Shown piece after piece: positions 1-10,100 of a stretch of DNA of 64,000 nt (positions within the stretch are counted from its first letter, which is position 1; the number at the start of each line of letters is the position of its first letter). Below the pieces are notes generated by a model, which was not told the origin of the DNA, did no database searches, and saw nothing but the letters and a program-made list of their open reading frames with translations. The DNA is taken from the NCBI GenBank assembly GCA_027486655.1, contig JAIXOR010000055.1:26652-90651 (forward strand), read 5' to 3'. The DNA comes from Verrucomicrobiaceae bacterium. Its GTDB lineage: Bacteria > Verrucomicrobiota > Verrucomicrobiia > Verrucomicrobiales > Akkermansiaceae. The position numbers and the translations under genes were made by a program.

Positions 1-3000
1 TCGGTCCAGGTGGCGAGGTCGGTGGAAGTCCAGACCGTGTAGGTAAGGCCGGTGGTCGTCGGCGTGGCACGACGGGTGTAGCGGAATTTGCCGGTGGCCT
101 TATCGAGCGGGACGACGATCGGATTGACCTCAGAGCTGCCGGTGGGATCGAGGCCGAAGGCGTATTCCTCAAAGTTGGTGAGACCGTCGGAGTCGTCGTC
201 GCCCTCTTCCGCGCCGGCCACGCCGTTGGCTGTGGCCCAGTCGTCGTAGTCGCTTCCGACGTTGAGCGTGAGTTCGCCGGTGGATTCATCAAAGGACCAG
301 TCGCCCTTGGCATCGGTCATGGTCCAGATGCCGTCGTTGTTGCTATCGTCGTAGCCGACCACGGTGAAGGTGGATTCGAAGGACGAAGCGGGATTGAGGT
401 TGGCGACGTCCACCAGCAACCAGATTCCGCCGGTGGTGCCGGTGACGGCGGAAGTATTGATGGCGAAGTCACCCCTGAAGATGGCGGTGCCGGTGCCGCC
501 GACGATGTTCTGGCCGCTGTCGCTGACTACGAAGGTGAGTTGGCCGCTGTCGGCGAGTTCGAGGGTGCCGCCGTTGATCGTGGTGAAGCCGGTGTAGGTG
601 TTGGCGGCGGAGAGTATCATCGTACCATCGCCGGACTTGCTGACGTTTGCCGGAGCGCCTCTATAGATTCCGTAGAAGGCGCCATTGTGCATCACGCCGC
701 CCACGTTCAAGGTGCTGCCGCTGTCCACGAAGAAATCCACGTTGGCAGCGCGCAGGGCGACTTCGGCGTTCAGATTCGAGGTGCCGGTGGCCGTCACATT
801 GCCGGTGAGGTGGAAGTTCCCCCAGTCGGCGTTGCCGCCGCCCACGGCATCCACCGTGCCGCCGTTGAGGACCAGGCCGTTGAGTTGGTTGGCAAGGGCG
901 TTGAACGCGCGCAGAGTCGCGCCGCTTTCCACCGTGACAAGACCTGGGACGATGGCTGTTCCCGTGCCGACGTTTCCGAGTGTCCAGTCGGTCGCGAGTG
1001 CCAGCACGCCTTCCGACACGGTGATCGCGGAGCTGAAATTATTTTGCGCCGAGAGCGTGAGTGTTCCGGCACCGGCTTTGTTCAGAGCATCAACGGTCGC
1101 CAATTTCGCGCTGATGGCGGCGGTGAGGCCAGACCCCACCGTGAGGGTCGAAATGTCGGACGAGGAATTGAGAGTCAGGGTGCTGGACCCGGCAAGCGTG
1201 TAGCCCGTAGTTCCGAAGGTGAGTCCGCCGATGGTCCGGCTACTGTCGAGGTTCACGGTGACGCCCGTGGCGGCATTGAAGGTTGCGATGCTGTCGAAGC
1301 CGCTGGCGACCGTGCCGCCGCTCCAGTTGCCAGCGACGCTCCAATCTCCATTCGATAGTGAGGTCCAGGTTCCATTTCCACCGAGAATCTCGAGCGAGCC
1401 GGTTCCGGTGAAATAGGAGCCGTAGGTGGAATGGCTGGAGTTGTAAATGCCGGGCGTCAATTCGGTGCCGTCGATCTTGATGCTACCGACCACGTCGGTG
1501 CCGACGAAACCGAGATTGAGAATACCATTGAGGCCGATGATGACTTGGGCGTTGTCATTCAAGAATGCCTGGCTGAGGGAGAGCGTTCCCGCCTCGACGG
1601 TGGTCGTGCCGGTGTACGTGTTGACGCCGGTGAGCGCGATCGTGCCCGTGCCGGTCTTGACGAGATTGCCAACGAAGGCCGGGTTGCCGTCGGTATTGGT
1701 GATCACGCCGTCGAAGGTGCTGCTGCCATCTGCCACACCGATGGTCAGGTTCTGGTAGCCCCCGCCGCTGAAGCCGGTTCCGATGCTGCCGGAGCCGGTG
1801 ATCTTGTCGACGCGGACGTTGGCTTCGACAGTGCTGAAGACGGCACCGGAAGCCACGTTGAGGTCGGAGAGGTTTCCGGACCACGATTCGTTGCCATAAG
1901 ATCCTGCGGTGAAGCTTCCTCCCTGGACGTCGATTAGCGCGCCGGGGTCGAGGGCGAAGGTGGCGGAGGTCGCGGGCCAAATCAGATTGCCCGCGCCGGT
2001 TTTGCGGAGGGTTCCCCCGCCGTTGATGGTGGTGCTGCTGGCGTTGTAAGTGCCGGCGGCCACGTTGAACTCGAGTGCCGCGCCGGTGGCGATGCCGTGG
2101 GTGGCCGAAGCGAAGGAACCTCCCGCATAGCTCAGGGTTCCCGCGGTGATTGAGGTGCTGCCGCTGTAGCTGGATGTGCCGCCGAGCACCAGGGTGCCGG
2201 TGCCCGACTTGAGCAGGCCTTCGGTGCCGGTGAGCGTGGCGTTGACGGTGGCGGTGGTGCCAACGGCTACATTGACGGTGGGCGTGGGATAGGTGATGTC
2301 GCCATCGAGGGTGAGGTTGCCCGTCCCATTGGAAAGCGTGTGGTTGGCGCCGAAGAAGAGCAGCGCGCCGATCGGCCGGACCACATCGACGGCGGCGGTG
2401 ACCGGAGTGGGGCCGTTGAAGGTGGCGGATTTGTCGATGCCCTGGCCGATGGTGTTGGCGTCCCAGTTCGAGGCGGTGCTCCAGTTGCCGCCGCCGCCGG
2501 TCCAGATGCCATCGGCAGAGGTAAAGACGGCCGGCAGGGCGCGGAGCTGGATCATGTTGATCTGCACCGAGGAATTGGCCGTGATCGCGATGTCCTGGGT
2601 CGAACTGTCCGCCGTGAAGGTCCCGACCGCCCACTGGCCGACGCCCGCGCCGTTGTTGTAATCCAAGGTGACCGGCGTCGAGCCGGCGAGGTCCAGGTTC
2701 CGGTCATTGATGTCTCCCGCGCCGGTGCGCGAGTCCTGGACCCAGTATTGGATGGCGTATTCCTGGCCGATGGCCAGCCCCGAGAAGGTAAGGGTGCCAC
2801 TGGTGGCGTTCATGTACCGCATGTAGCTAAGGGTGTCCCAGGTGTAGCCGGGGTTGGTGCCGTATGAGCTACCCTGCGGGCTGTTGCCGGCGATTCTGGT
2901 GTTACCCGACCAAGAGCCTCCACCCAAAGCCAACGTGACACCGTTTTGGGTGAATGCGCCGGGGTCATCGCCGCTCAAGAAAACGGTCTGCTGGGGAGTG

Positions 3001-3293
3001 GATTCGAAGAAGGTCACCCGGTTGATCCAGGTATCACCTGAGACTCCGGTGAAAACCATGGCGAACACCGAGGTGCCGGTGGAGAAAACGTCCGCCGTCC
3101 CGGTGGTCGAGCTATAGGTTACGTTGTTGTTCGGCTGGAAGTTCTTCACGGCGATGCCGCTGCCGGCGTCGCCCGTGATGGTCGTGGCGCTACCCCAGGT
3201 GATAGGGGCGGCCATCGCGGAGGGCACGTGGCCGAGGGCGAGCAGCGAGGGGAGGAAGGCGGAACGAAAGAGAAGACGGATTGAGGGTTTCAT
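1..3293 (-). CDS. Large secreted autotransporter-associated beta-strand repeat protein (3' end outside window)
   Basis: The ORF track misses this gene because its stop lies beyond base 1. I translated it from ATG at 3293; sample codons near 2912, 2027, 1232 and 239 all fall in one frame without a stop, giving about 1,097 residues in view. It begins with a signal peptide (MKPSIRLLFRSAFLPSLLAL...SAMA). A roughly 230-residue beta-rich N-domain follows, then many repeats of the type GTGTLVLGGTSSYSGSTSITAGTL, which are autotransporter-associated beta-strand (passenger-like) repeats. The tail reads SDYDDWATANGV, then EEGDDDSDGLTNFEEYAFGLDP and a YTRR/W-S-T-D-L segment. This is the start of the C-terminal module shared with six other proteins here. 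The location is presumably cell surface or extracellular; no enzymatic domain is visible. The last 30-40 residues are missing. Confidence 0.85.
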   Translation of the reverse strand, partial: MKPSIRLLFRSAFLPSLLALGHVPSAMAAPITWGSATTITGDAGSGIAVKNFQPNNNVTYSSTTGTADVFSTGTSVFAMVFTGVSGDTWINRVTFFESTPQQTVFLSGDDPGAFTQNGVTLALGGGSWSGNTRIAGNSPQGSSYGTNPGYTWDTLSYMRYMNATSGTLTFSGLAIGQEYAIQYWVQDSRTGAGDINDRNLDLAGSTPVTLDYNNGAGVGQWAVGTFTADSSTQDIAITANSSVQINMIQLRALPAVFTSADGIWTGGGGNWSTASNWDANTIGQGIDKSATFNGPTPVTAAVDVVRPIGALLFFGANHTLSNGTGNLTLDGDITYPTPTVNVAVGTTATVNATLTGTEGLLKSGTGTLVLGGTSSYSGSTSITAGTLSYAGGSFASATHGIATGAALEFNVAAGTYNASSTTINGGGTLRKTGAGNLIWPATSATFALDPGALIDVQGGSFTAGSYGNESWSGNLSDLNVASGAVFSTVEANVRVDKITGSGSIGTGFSGGGYQNLTIGVADGSSTFDGVITNTDGNPAFVGNLVKTGTGTIALTGVNTYTGTTTVEAGTLSLSQAFLNDNAQVIIGLNGILNLGFVGTDVVGSIKIDGTELTPGIYNSSHSTYGSYFTGTGSLEILGGNGTWTSLSNGDWSVAGNWSGGTVASGFDSIATFNAATGVTVNLDSSRTIGGLTFGTTGYTLAGSSTLTLNSSSDISTLTVGSGLTAAISAKLATVDALNKAGAGTLTLSAQNNFSSAITVSEGVLALATDWTLGNVGTGTAIVPGLVTVESGATLRAFNALANQLNGLVLNGGTVDAVGGGNADWGNFHLTGNVTATGTSNLNAEVALRAANVDFFVDSGSTLNVGGVMHNGAFYGIYRGAPANVSKSGDGTMILSAANTYTGFTTINGGTLELADSGQLTFVVSDSGQNIVGGTGTAIFRGDFAINTSAVTGTTGGIWLLVDVANLNPASSFESTFTVVGYDDSNNDGIWTMTDAKGDWSFDESTGELTLNVGSDYDDWATANGVAGAEEGDDDSDGLTNFEEYAFGLDPTGSSEVNPIVVPLDKATGKFRYTRRATPTTTGLTYTVWTSTDLATWT

Positions 3294-3363
3294 AGTGATG
3301 TAGAGTTGGCGTGGTCTGCCAAGGAAGCAATCCTCACTGTGGTTTGGCGGCGCGCTGCTGTCA

Positions 3364-3383
3364 TGTCATGCAAACACATGACA
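3364..3383. promoter_or_regulatory. Inverted repeat TGTCATG-N6-CATGACA upstream of the 3293 gene
   Basis: A perfect 7-bp dyad with a 6-nt spacer lies 71-90 bp upstream of the repeat-protein start and just past the 3' end of the response-regulator gene. It could be an operator for the downstream gene. No T-run follows, so a terminator is less likely. The conserved promoter motif found upstream of the other repeat proteins is absent here. Confidence 0.4.
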
Positions 3384-3431
3384 CCGCGAGTCGCCGCGGG
3401 GCAGTCTGCTCCGGAGCGGTGAACGCGTTGC

Positions 3432-4076
3432 TCAGGCCCCCTTGAGACGGGCGACAGCCTGGGCGCGGGAGTGGACGTGGAGTTTTTTGTAGATCCGGCC
3501 GATGTGGGTCTGGACCGTGGAGTGGGTGATCTTGAAATGAACGGCGATTTCCTTGAGCAGCAGGCCTTGGGCGAGCAGTTCGAGGATTTCCCGCTCGCGA
3601 GGGGAAAGCTGGGCGATATCATCCCCTTCCCGGCTGACCGGAGGAAACCTGCGGAAGGCCTGGACCACGCAGCGGGCGATCGACGAGGACATGGGCGCGC
3701 CGCCGCAAAGCACGTCGCGGATGGCTTCCAGCAACTGCGCACGGCGCACCGGCTTAAGCAGGTAACCACTGGCTCCGACTGAGAGCGACTGGAAGATCAC
3801 GTCGGTATCATCATAGACCGTCAGCATGATGATCTGCGTGTCCGGCAAAAGTCCGGCGAGCCGGGCGACGCAGTCCACCCCGCTCATGCCGGGCAGGTTG
3901 ATGTCCATGAGCACGACCTGCGGATGGAGAAAGGTCAGGCGGTCCAGCGCCTCCTCGCCGGAGCCGAATGAACCGGTGCAGACAAACTCCGGATCGCCGC
4001 CGAGGATATCCTCCAGACTGCGCCTCAGCCCCGGATCATCCTCGACGATGCAGACTTCGGTGCGTGGCGTTTTCAT
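3432..4076 (-). CDS. NarL/LuxR-family response regulator
   Basis: A 214-residue response regulator. The receiver domain covers residues 6-122: acidic pair ED (12-13), phospho-acceptor D58 in VVLMDINLPGMSG, and KPVRR near the last beta strand. The LuxR-type HTH covers about 148-210 (LSPREREILELLAQGLLLKEIAVHF... TVQTHIGRIYKKLHVHSRAQAVA). I chose ATG 4076 because the longer ORF start (4181) lies deep in the kinase gene, whereas 4076 gives a start right before the receiver. Its ATG overlaps the kinase stop by 4 nt (ATGA), so the two are translationally coupled and form a cognate pair. Target genes are not shown by the sequence. Paralogous to the regulator at 35685-36347. Confidence 0.93.
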   Translation of the reverse strand: MKTPRTEVCIVEDDPGLRRSLEDILGGDPEFVCTGSFGSGEEALDRLTFLHPQVVLMDINLPGMSGVDCVARLAGLLPDTQIIMLTVYDDTDVIFQSLSVGASGYLLKPVRRAQLLEAIRDVLCGGAPMSSSIARCVVQAFRRFPPVSREGDDIAQLSPREREILELLAQGLLLKEIAVHFKITHSTVQTHIGRIYKKLHVHSRAQAVARLKGA

Positions 4077-6310
4077 GGGGAAAATGGAGCCTTTAGCGAA
4101 ACGGTGGTGCCGTGATCCGCGGTGCTTTTCAGGTCGAAACTGCCGCCGATGGTATCCATGCGCAAGCGCATGTTGCCACAACCTCGTGGCGAGGCAGCCG
4201 CGGCGGCGACATCACAGCCTCTGCCGTCGTCGCGGATCTCCACCAGAAAACGCCCCCGCTCGACCCCCATTTTCAGCGTGACGGTTCCCGGATGGCCGTG
4301 GCGCACGGCATTGTGAACGGCCTCCTTGGCGGCAAGCAGAAGATGATAGCGCTGGGCGGCGGAAAGCGAGCCATGCGGCAGGCTGTCCGGCAGCTCGAAG
4401 CGGCAGCGCACGTTGGCGGAAGCCAGATAGTCCTGGGCGAACTTGCATAAATACTTGGTGAAATGTTCCAGAGTGTCGTTGGTCGGGTTCACCGCCCAGA
4501 CAATCTCACCGAGACGACGCGTGTTGCTTTCCGCATTCTTGAAAATCCGGTCGAGGGGACAGCGGGCGGGATGCTCCGGCGGCAGGGATTCGCGGGCAAG
4601 TTCGCTGATCATGGCGATCTCGGCGAGATTCGCCCCGAGGTCGTCGTGGAGGTCTCGGGCGATGCGGGCGCGTTCTTCGGCGAGGGCGGCGCGCGCATTG
4701 GCGGCGGCCAGCTGGCGGGCCGTGCGGCGCTGCATGACACGTCGCGAGAGAAAAACCGCGGCGATCATCGCGACAGCGACACCGAGGCCTTGGAAAGTCC
4801 GGTTTTCCCATGGATGCTGGCGGACCACGATGGGCAGCCGGAAAACCGTGGCATCCCACTGGTTGTCGCTGTGAAGCGCCTGCGCCTCGAAGACATGCCT
4901 TCCCGCCTGAGGGCAGACCATTTCGATGGTCTTGTTAGAAGCATGCTGCCATTCATCGACATCGCCGGAAACCCGCCAGCGGAACACATCATTCGGCGGC
5001 CTGCCGGGCTGCGGAATCTTCAAATCAAGGGACAGCCGGCGCGTGCCGGGCGGAATGACCAAGCCTTCCCGCCCATCGAGCGACTTTCCGTCGGCGCGTC
5101 CGGTTACCAACACAGGCGTGCGGGATTCATAGACTTCGACTTCGGCCAATTGCGGGGAATTCGGAACTATACTTTCCGAGAATATCCGCAGGTAGCGCCC
5201 GCGGAATGCGCCCTGCCCATTTCCCGCACGCACCAAATCCACCGCCCCTGCCACCGGCAAACTACCATCCGCGCGTAGCAGGGCAGTCCATGTCGGGGGA
5301 GTCCCATCATCCGGCGCTTGCTCGAACAATTTCACCCGCAGCCGGTTCATACGGTCCTGTGTCTGGGCGTCTCCCCGGTTTCGCAGGCCGATGTGGTCGA
5401 GGTTCGCCACCCGACCGAGGTCGATTTCGAAATAAAAAACTGAGCCCAGATCAGGATCCTTCGGGTGTGCGATGGTGGCGGGCAGTCCGTCGGTGAGATT
5501 GGTGGCTTTTTGGGACTGGCCCACCTCGGCAACGTCATAGAGCGCGTGACTCGCAGTGGCCTGCTGGTGTAAGGCGATATTGGTGGTTTGCCGGACATGG
5601 GTGCCGACGTGGAATTCAGTCAGGGTGAAATCATGAGGCGGCCACCAACTCATGCCCCTGTTTTCCGTGCCCGGCAACTTCACCGGAATGGCATCAAGGC
5701 GGAACCCGGTGACCCTCCCGCATGGCAGGCGGGCCGTCAGGCGATACACATCGTCCGGTTGGTTTCCCACGTTGTTGAAACGGAAGAAATCCAGATGCAG
5801 CCGCCCTTCCGCGGTACGCCGGAGGTTGTTCACGTCGGCGGCAAAGCGGGAGATTTCGAGCGGCTGCCAGTTTCCTTGCAGGGACGGCTCGGCGTCCGTG
5901 GTGAAGGACAGGGAAAACTCGGCCAGCGCGTTCCATGGCCGGCCCGCGAGAAAGAACAAGTCGATGTCGAGTTCATCGGATTCGACAGGGTGCTCGCAAC
6001 GGACCACCAGAGCCTGCGGTTCCGAAACCTTCGGCGCGGGCGACCAACCGCGAGGCCCCTCGGGCACACCATCGACCACGAATGCCAGATCATCGGCCGG
6101 GCCGGCATGGAAGGTGGCTTCCGGATGGGTCAGGCGTATCTGTTCCGCAGCCAAGAGCGTGGAAAGAAATGCCAGCAAAGCGGCTGGAACCCAGGCGCGA
6201 CCTAAAAATCTACCCCGGCAAGGGTTGCGGAGGAAGAACGGGCCCGGGAGACGCAGGTTCACACCCGCTTTCTGACGCGGTTCACATGAAACTTCAAGCG
6301 TAGTCAGCAT
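4073..6310 (-). CDS. Sensor histidine kinase (NarL type) with periplasmic discoidin-like domain
   Basis: A 745-residue membrane kinase. An N-terminal hydrophobic segment (about 38-56) is followed by a periplasmic part with a beta-rich region (60-235). Next comes a region resembling an F5/8 type C (discoidin/CBM32-like) domain at about 243-395 (NIALHQQATASH... NLTDG... FEIDLGRVANLDHIGLRNR... RYLRIFSES). A Y_Y_Y-like segment covers about 405-495 (FRWRVSGDVDEWQHAS). A transmembrane helix sits at about 505-522. The cytoplasmic kinase has HisKA_3 with H555 in ARDLHDDLGANL, N-box KEAVHNAVRHG (662-672), G1 DDGRG and G2 GCGNMRLRMD. ATG 6310 is the only upstream ATG; a GTG at 6262 is an alternative start. 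It probably senses a carbohydrate (inference from the discoidin-like fold) and phosphorylates the overlapping regulator at 3432-4076. Confidence 0.9.
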   Translation of the reverse strand: MLTTLEVSCEPRQKAGVNLRLPGPFFLRNPCRGRFLGRAWVPAALLAFLSTLLAAEQIRLTHPEATFHAGPADDLAFVVDGVPEGPRGWSPAPKVSEPQALVVRCEHPVESDELDIDLFFLAGRPWNALAEFSLSFTTDAEPSLQGNWQPLEISRFAADVNNLRRTAEGRLHLDFFRFNNVGNQPDDVYRLTARLPCGRVTGFRLDAIPVKLPGTENRGMSWWPPHDFTLTEFHVGTHVRQTTNIALHQQATASHALYDVAEVGQSQKATNLTDGLPATIAHPKDPDLGSVFYFEIDLGRVANLDHIGLRNRGDAQTQDRMNRLRVKLFEQAPDDGTPPTWTALLRADGSLPVAGAVDLVRAGNGQGAFRGRYLRIFSESIVPNSPQLAEVEVYESRTPVLVTGRADGKSLDGREGLVIPPGTRRLSLDLKIPQPGRPPNDVFRWRVSGDVDEWQHASNKTIEMVCPQAGRHVFEAQALHSDNQWDATVFRLPIVVRQHPWENRTFQGLGVAVAMIAAVFLSRRVMQRRTARQLAAANARAALAEERARIARDLHDDLGANLAEIAMISELARESLPPEHPARCPLDRIFKNAESNTRRLGEIVWAVNPTNDTLEHFTKYLCKFAQDYLASANVRCRFELPDSLPHGSLSAAQRYHLLLAAKEAVHNAVRHGHPGTVTLKMGVERGRFLVEIRDDGRGCDVAAAAASPRGCGNMRLRMDTIGGSFDLKSTADHGTTVSLKAPFSP

Positions 6311-6390
6311 GCACCTTGGTCAATCGTAAGCCCCGTGAGGAGAACAAATAAATCAACTAAAGCATATTTCATCTGTTGGTGAGCTATCGG

Positions 6391-6954
6391 TTAGAAGTCT
6401 TGTTGGAAGACGCGGAAGGCTTCGGCGTCCATGAACTTGCCGCGCTTTTTCACCAGGTAGAGCGTATGGCGGCCGGGTGTCAGATTGGTGAGCGAAACCA
6501 GCGGTGAATTCGATTTCGGCTTGCCGTGGTATTGGTTGATCCGGCGGACGCTCTGGCCGGCGAGGGAGACCTCGATGGTGCCACGTTCGGGGCCTTGGGG
6601 GCGAGGATTTGAACGGGCAGTGCCGTTGAAATCGAAATGGACGAAATCTTCATGGCGGTCCGTGCTGTGGATGGAGTTGTTAGGTCCGGGATTCTTCCGG
6701 TTTCCGCCCGCCGGTATGTATACTCGGAACATGTCCACCTGCAGCCGGGAACCTCCGATCTTAACGCCCTTGAGTTCGTGTTTGCCATCGAGTGAGGAAT
6801 CGATCTCACCCATGCCGTTGCCGACCATCATCACGCCGGTGCGATTGAAATCGACGGTGAAGAAATGGCCGTCGAAGGGGGTAAAGTGGATGTGGCTTTG
6901 GTATTCACCACCGTCGCGGTGCTGGTGCTGCCAGTTGCCGTGGATTCGACCCAT
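6391..6954 (-). CDS. Uncharacterised beta-rich protein, probably the C-terminal part of a frameshifted gene
   Basis: A 187-residue ORF with convincing protein character but no recognisable family: GNWQHQHRDGGEYQSHIHF, then FFTVDFNRTGVMMVGN, ending in LTPGRHTLYLVKKRGKFMDAEAFRVF. The end resembles the final strands of carbohydrate-binding beta-sandwiches; that resemblance is an impression only. It lacks a signal peptide at its ATG. In another frame just upstream (7126 to 6905) a short ORF begins MELVFQCIPSLAVFFVTG, a good signal peptide placed 10 bases after the rhamnosidase stop. A real or sequencing frameshift between about 7050 and 6955 would join the two. It follows the rhamnosidase on the same strand. 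Confidence 0.55.
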   Translation of the reverse strand: MGRIHGNWQHQHRDGGEYQSHIHFTPFDGHFFTVDFNRTGVMMVGNGMGEIDSSLDGKHELKGVKIGGSRLQVDMFRVYIPAGGNRKNPGPNNSIHSTDRHEDFVHFDFNGTARSNPRPQGPERGTIEVSLAGQSVRRINQYHGKPKSNSPLVSLTNLTPGRHTLYLVKKRGKFMDAEAFRVFQQDF

Positions 6955-7126
6955 CCCGCGCAGCCGGGTTGGGTGACGGTGTTGTTGAAGACCTCTGGGG
7001 AGCCCCGATTTCGGCTTTATGAAAGGAACGGATTTTCCAAGAAGGCTCTGTTGCTTGGAGGAACTGCAGGCTCCCGGTAACGAAGAAAACAGCGAGCGAA
7101 GGGATGCATTGAAAGACCAACTCCAT
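6391..7126 (-). pseudogene. Possible frameshifted secreted-protein gene (signal-peptide ORF plus the 6391-6954 ORF)
   Basis: The signal-peptide ORF starting at 7126 runs MELVFQCIPSLAVFFVTGSL...QATEPSWKIRSF and then becomes low-complexity S/P/R before a stop at 6905. The frame used by the 6391-6954 ORF is open across this region but has no ATG upstream of 6954. One frameshift reconstructs a secreted protein of about 245 residues immediately downstream of the rhamnosidase. Whether this is decay or a sequencing error cannot be told from one sequence. Confidence 0.4.
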
Positions 7127-7136
7127 GGAAGAGGAA

Positions 7137-10100
7137 TCAGGTCGATTGAGCGGAGATCCGGACGAAGAGCCGGGTTTCGGAAAGCAATGCAGGGGACAGG
7201 GTGACCTCGACCGACTCGTTGTCGGTTCCGGGGATGGCGGCGGTGGTCTGCAATGCACCGCTATCCGGGGTCCAGTCGGTCAGGTTGGTGGAGGTTGAGA
7301 CGGTGAAGATCAAGCCGCTGAGGGTTCTTTTGCGCCGGGTATAGGTGAAGGTGCCGGTGGAGGGGGCCGGGAAATCGAGATAAGGGTTCGTGGAGTCGCC
7401 GCCTTGGGGATTCTGGCCGAATGCGTATTCTTCGAAATTGGAATGGCCATCCTGGTCGTCGTCGTCATTCGGGCCGCCGCTTAGGTTGATGGGCGCTTTC
7501 CATGAATCGTAATCCGAAACCAAGGTGATGCTGAGATTATCGATGCGGGTGATGTTCCAGGAGCCGTTGTAGGGATTGGCGGAGAAGCTCAGGTAGCCTT
7601 CGCCGCTGCCTAGTTGCGGCAGAGGGTAGGTGCCGACTAGGGTAGTGCCGTCATAAAGCTTGGCCTTCGAGCCGTTGCCGTTGAACGCGGAGCCGGTGCC
7701 GGCGGTGTTGGAAAGCACGATGCGGAAGGTGTTTCCGGCATGGCTGGTGTCGGGCAATTGCCTGATGCCATTGATCCAGACCTGCATGGAGCCGTTGAGG
7801 ATCGGCAAGATGCCGAAGCGGATTCGACCGTCGTTCGCGATGATGTTTTTCGCGCTGCCGATGCCGATGGACGACCAGCAGCCGGGGACGGTGGTGTCCG
7901 TGACCCGGGCGTCCATTTGAATGGAGAGCGGAAGATCGAACGCGTTGGCGGGCGTGGAGAAATCCTGGTTCAGGGCGGCGGTGGCACCGTAGCCTGCATC
8001 ACCGACGAGGAGCATGGCGGCGGTGTTTCCGTGCTGGGCCTGCCAGTCCTGTCCGGCGGTGGTGACCGTGTAGCTGACGGGAGCGAGTGTGCCCTGCTGA
8101 TCAGCCGCGAGCGTCGTGTTGAATCCGGCGGTGCTCTCGCTGACGGAGTCGAAATCGTCTTCTAACAAGAGCTGGCTGGTCCGGGGTGGAACCGGAAGCG
8201 CCATGGTCCATTGATACGAACCCGAGCCGACCTCGTGGCTGGTGCCATTCGGCAGGACAACGGTGGCCGTGCTGTTCGGAGGGATGACCGCATTCAGGAT
8301 GAACTGGTCGTTTTCCTTGCGCCAGTTGCTGGTGATGCGGCCGTAGGGGCCGTCGTGGTGGGTGTTGACGAAAGTCAGATCGCCGACCATCGCGGGCTTG
8401 ATGAGCACTTTTTTAAATCCGGGTTCGGCAGGGCGGATGCCACCGAGGATCTGATAGAGATAGGCTCCGATGGGGCCGCCGAGCGAGGGCATCTGGACCT
8501 GGCCGCCGTTCCAAGTTTCCATCTGCACGCCATTTTGGACGAGCGTGTTCCAGCCAGGGTAGTCCTGTTGCATGACCATCCGGTGGGTGAGTTCCGCCTG
8601 GCCGAGATCGGGTAGTCCTAACAACAGATGGATCGTGCCAACGAAGCCGGTGCTGACGTGTTCGTCGCGTTCGCCGATGTTTGCGACGAGGCGATCAAGC
8701 ACGAGCTGCTTCTTGTCCTCGGGGATCATGCCGAGGTAGAGCGGCAGGATCTGGGCGGTCTGGGTGTCGGCAACGGAGCCGACCTGGCCGGTGCTGGCAT
8801 TGAGGAAGCGGCGGTTGAAGCCGTCCTTGATCTCGGTGGCGAGGGCGGCGTAGGTGGCGGCGTCGCTTGTGTTGCCGAGCAGTTCGGCGGAGCGCTGGAG
8901 GATGGTGGCGTAGAGGTAGTAGGCGCAGGTCGAGGTGATCGGCACCGCGGTGCGGGTGGGATTGCTGATCGAGCCGACCTCGATCCAGTCGCCAAGGCCC
9001 CAGGAGATCACCTTGTCGGCGTCGGCGCGGGTGGCCAGGTGATCCATGAAGAGCTTCATGGCCGGGTAGGCTTCCTCGATGTATTTGCGGTCGCCGTAGT
9101 AGTGGTAGAGGTGCCAGGGCGTGTAAACGATCATGCCCGCCCACCATGGGCCGTTGTAGCCCGGCACCGCGATGTCGATCTGCGGCATGACCGGATCAAG
9201 GTAGCCGTTAGCCTGCTGGGTGTCGCGCATGCTCTTCCACCAGTTCCAGTAGAACTCCTCGCTATCGAAGTCATAGACGCTGGTATGGATCATCCCCATC
9301 ACGTCCTGCGACCAACCGGTTTTCTCGCGGCTGGGATCCATCGGATAGTCGAAGTTGTAGTTCCGCTGGGTGCGCAGCAGGGTCTGGTATTGCTGGTTGA
9401 GGAAGGCGTTCGAGCATTCGAAATTGCCGACGCGCGGGAGGTCGATGCCGACCGAGACGCGGGTGAGCGTGTCCGGCGTGGGGGGCTGGGTGAGGCCCTC
9501 GACGCGCACGGTTTTGCTGATGGTATGGAAGTACCATTTAGGCTCGAAGGTTTCCTCGCCGCTGCCGCTCAACGTGCATTGCATGCCGACCTGCGGGCCT
9601 TCGGGATACGCGGTCTGGCCAAAGGCAGAGCTGAAATCGCCACGTTGCAGGACGCTGACGGTCTGGCCGGCACTGCCGCTGGTCTTCAGACGCAGCCAAC
9701 CGGTGGCAAGGTGGTCGAAGTGGAATAAATTGCCGTTGATCGAGGTGGGTGAAGCGGTTTCCAATACTCGAACCGGCGCAACGGTGCGGGCGAATAAGGT
9801 GCCGCCTGGGTTTTGCAGGATGTTGGTGGCGAACCAAGCGGCATCCGGATAGCCTGTTAGGTTCCAGCCGTTTTTCGCGAGGCGCTTGTCGATCTTTTCT
9901 CCGACCCAGAGATCGTTGAAAGTGTTCTCGCCGATGTTCCATTTCCACGAGCCATCGGAAACGACGGTCTGGCTGGTGCCGTCGGTGAATTCAACGAGCA
10001 GGCGGAACAAGACGCGCGGCGGTGCGGCTTTGCCATACCAACCGAGGTAGCCGCCGCCCGGGGTGGATGCGAAGCCGTGGGCGAGCGAGATGCCGAGCGC

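Noticed and set aside
540-1358. Plus-strand ORF of 272 aa opposite the first repeat protein
   Set aside because: Antisense shadow of a G/T/S-rich repeat gene; low-complexity V/G/A composition and no start signal.
8628-9728. 366-aa plus-strand ORF opposite the rhamnosidase
   Set aside because: Antisense frame of a clear GH78 gene; no domain resemblance.
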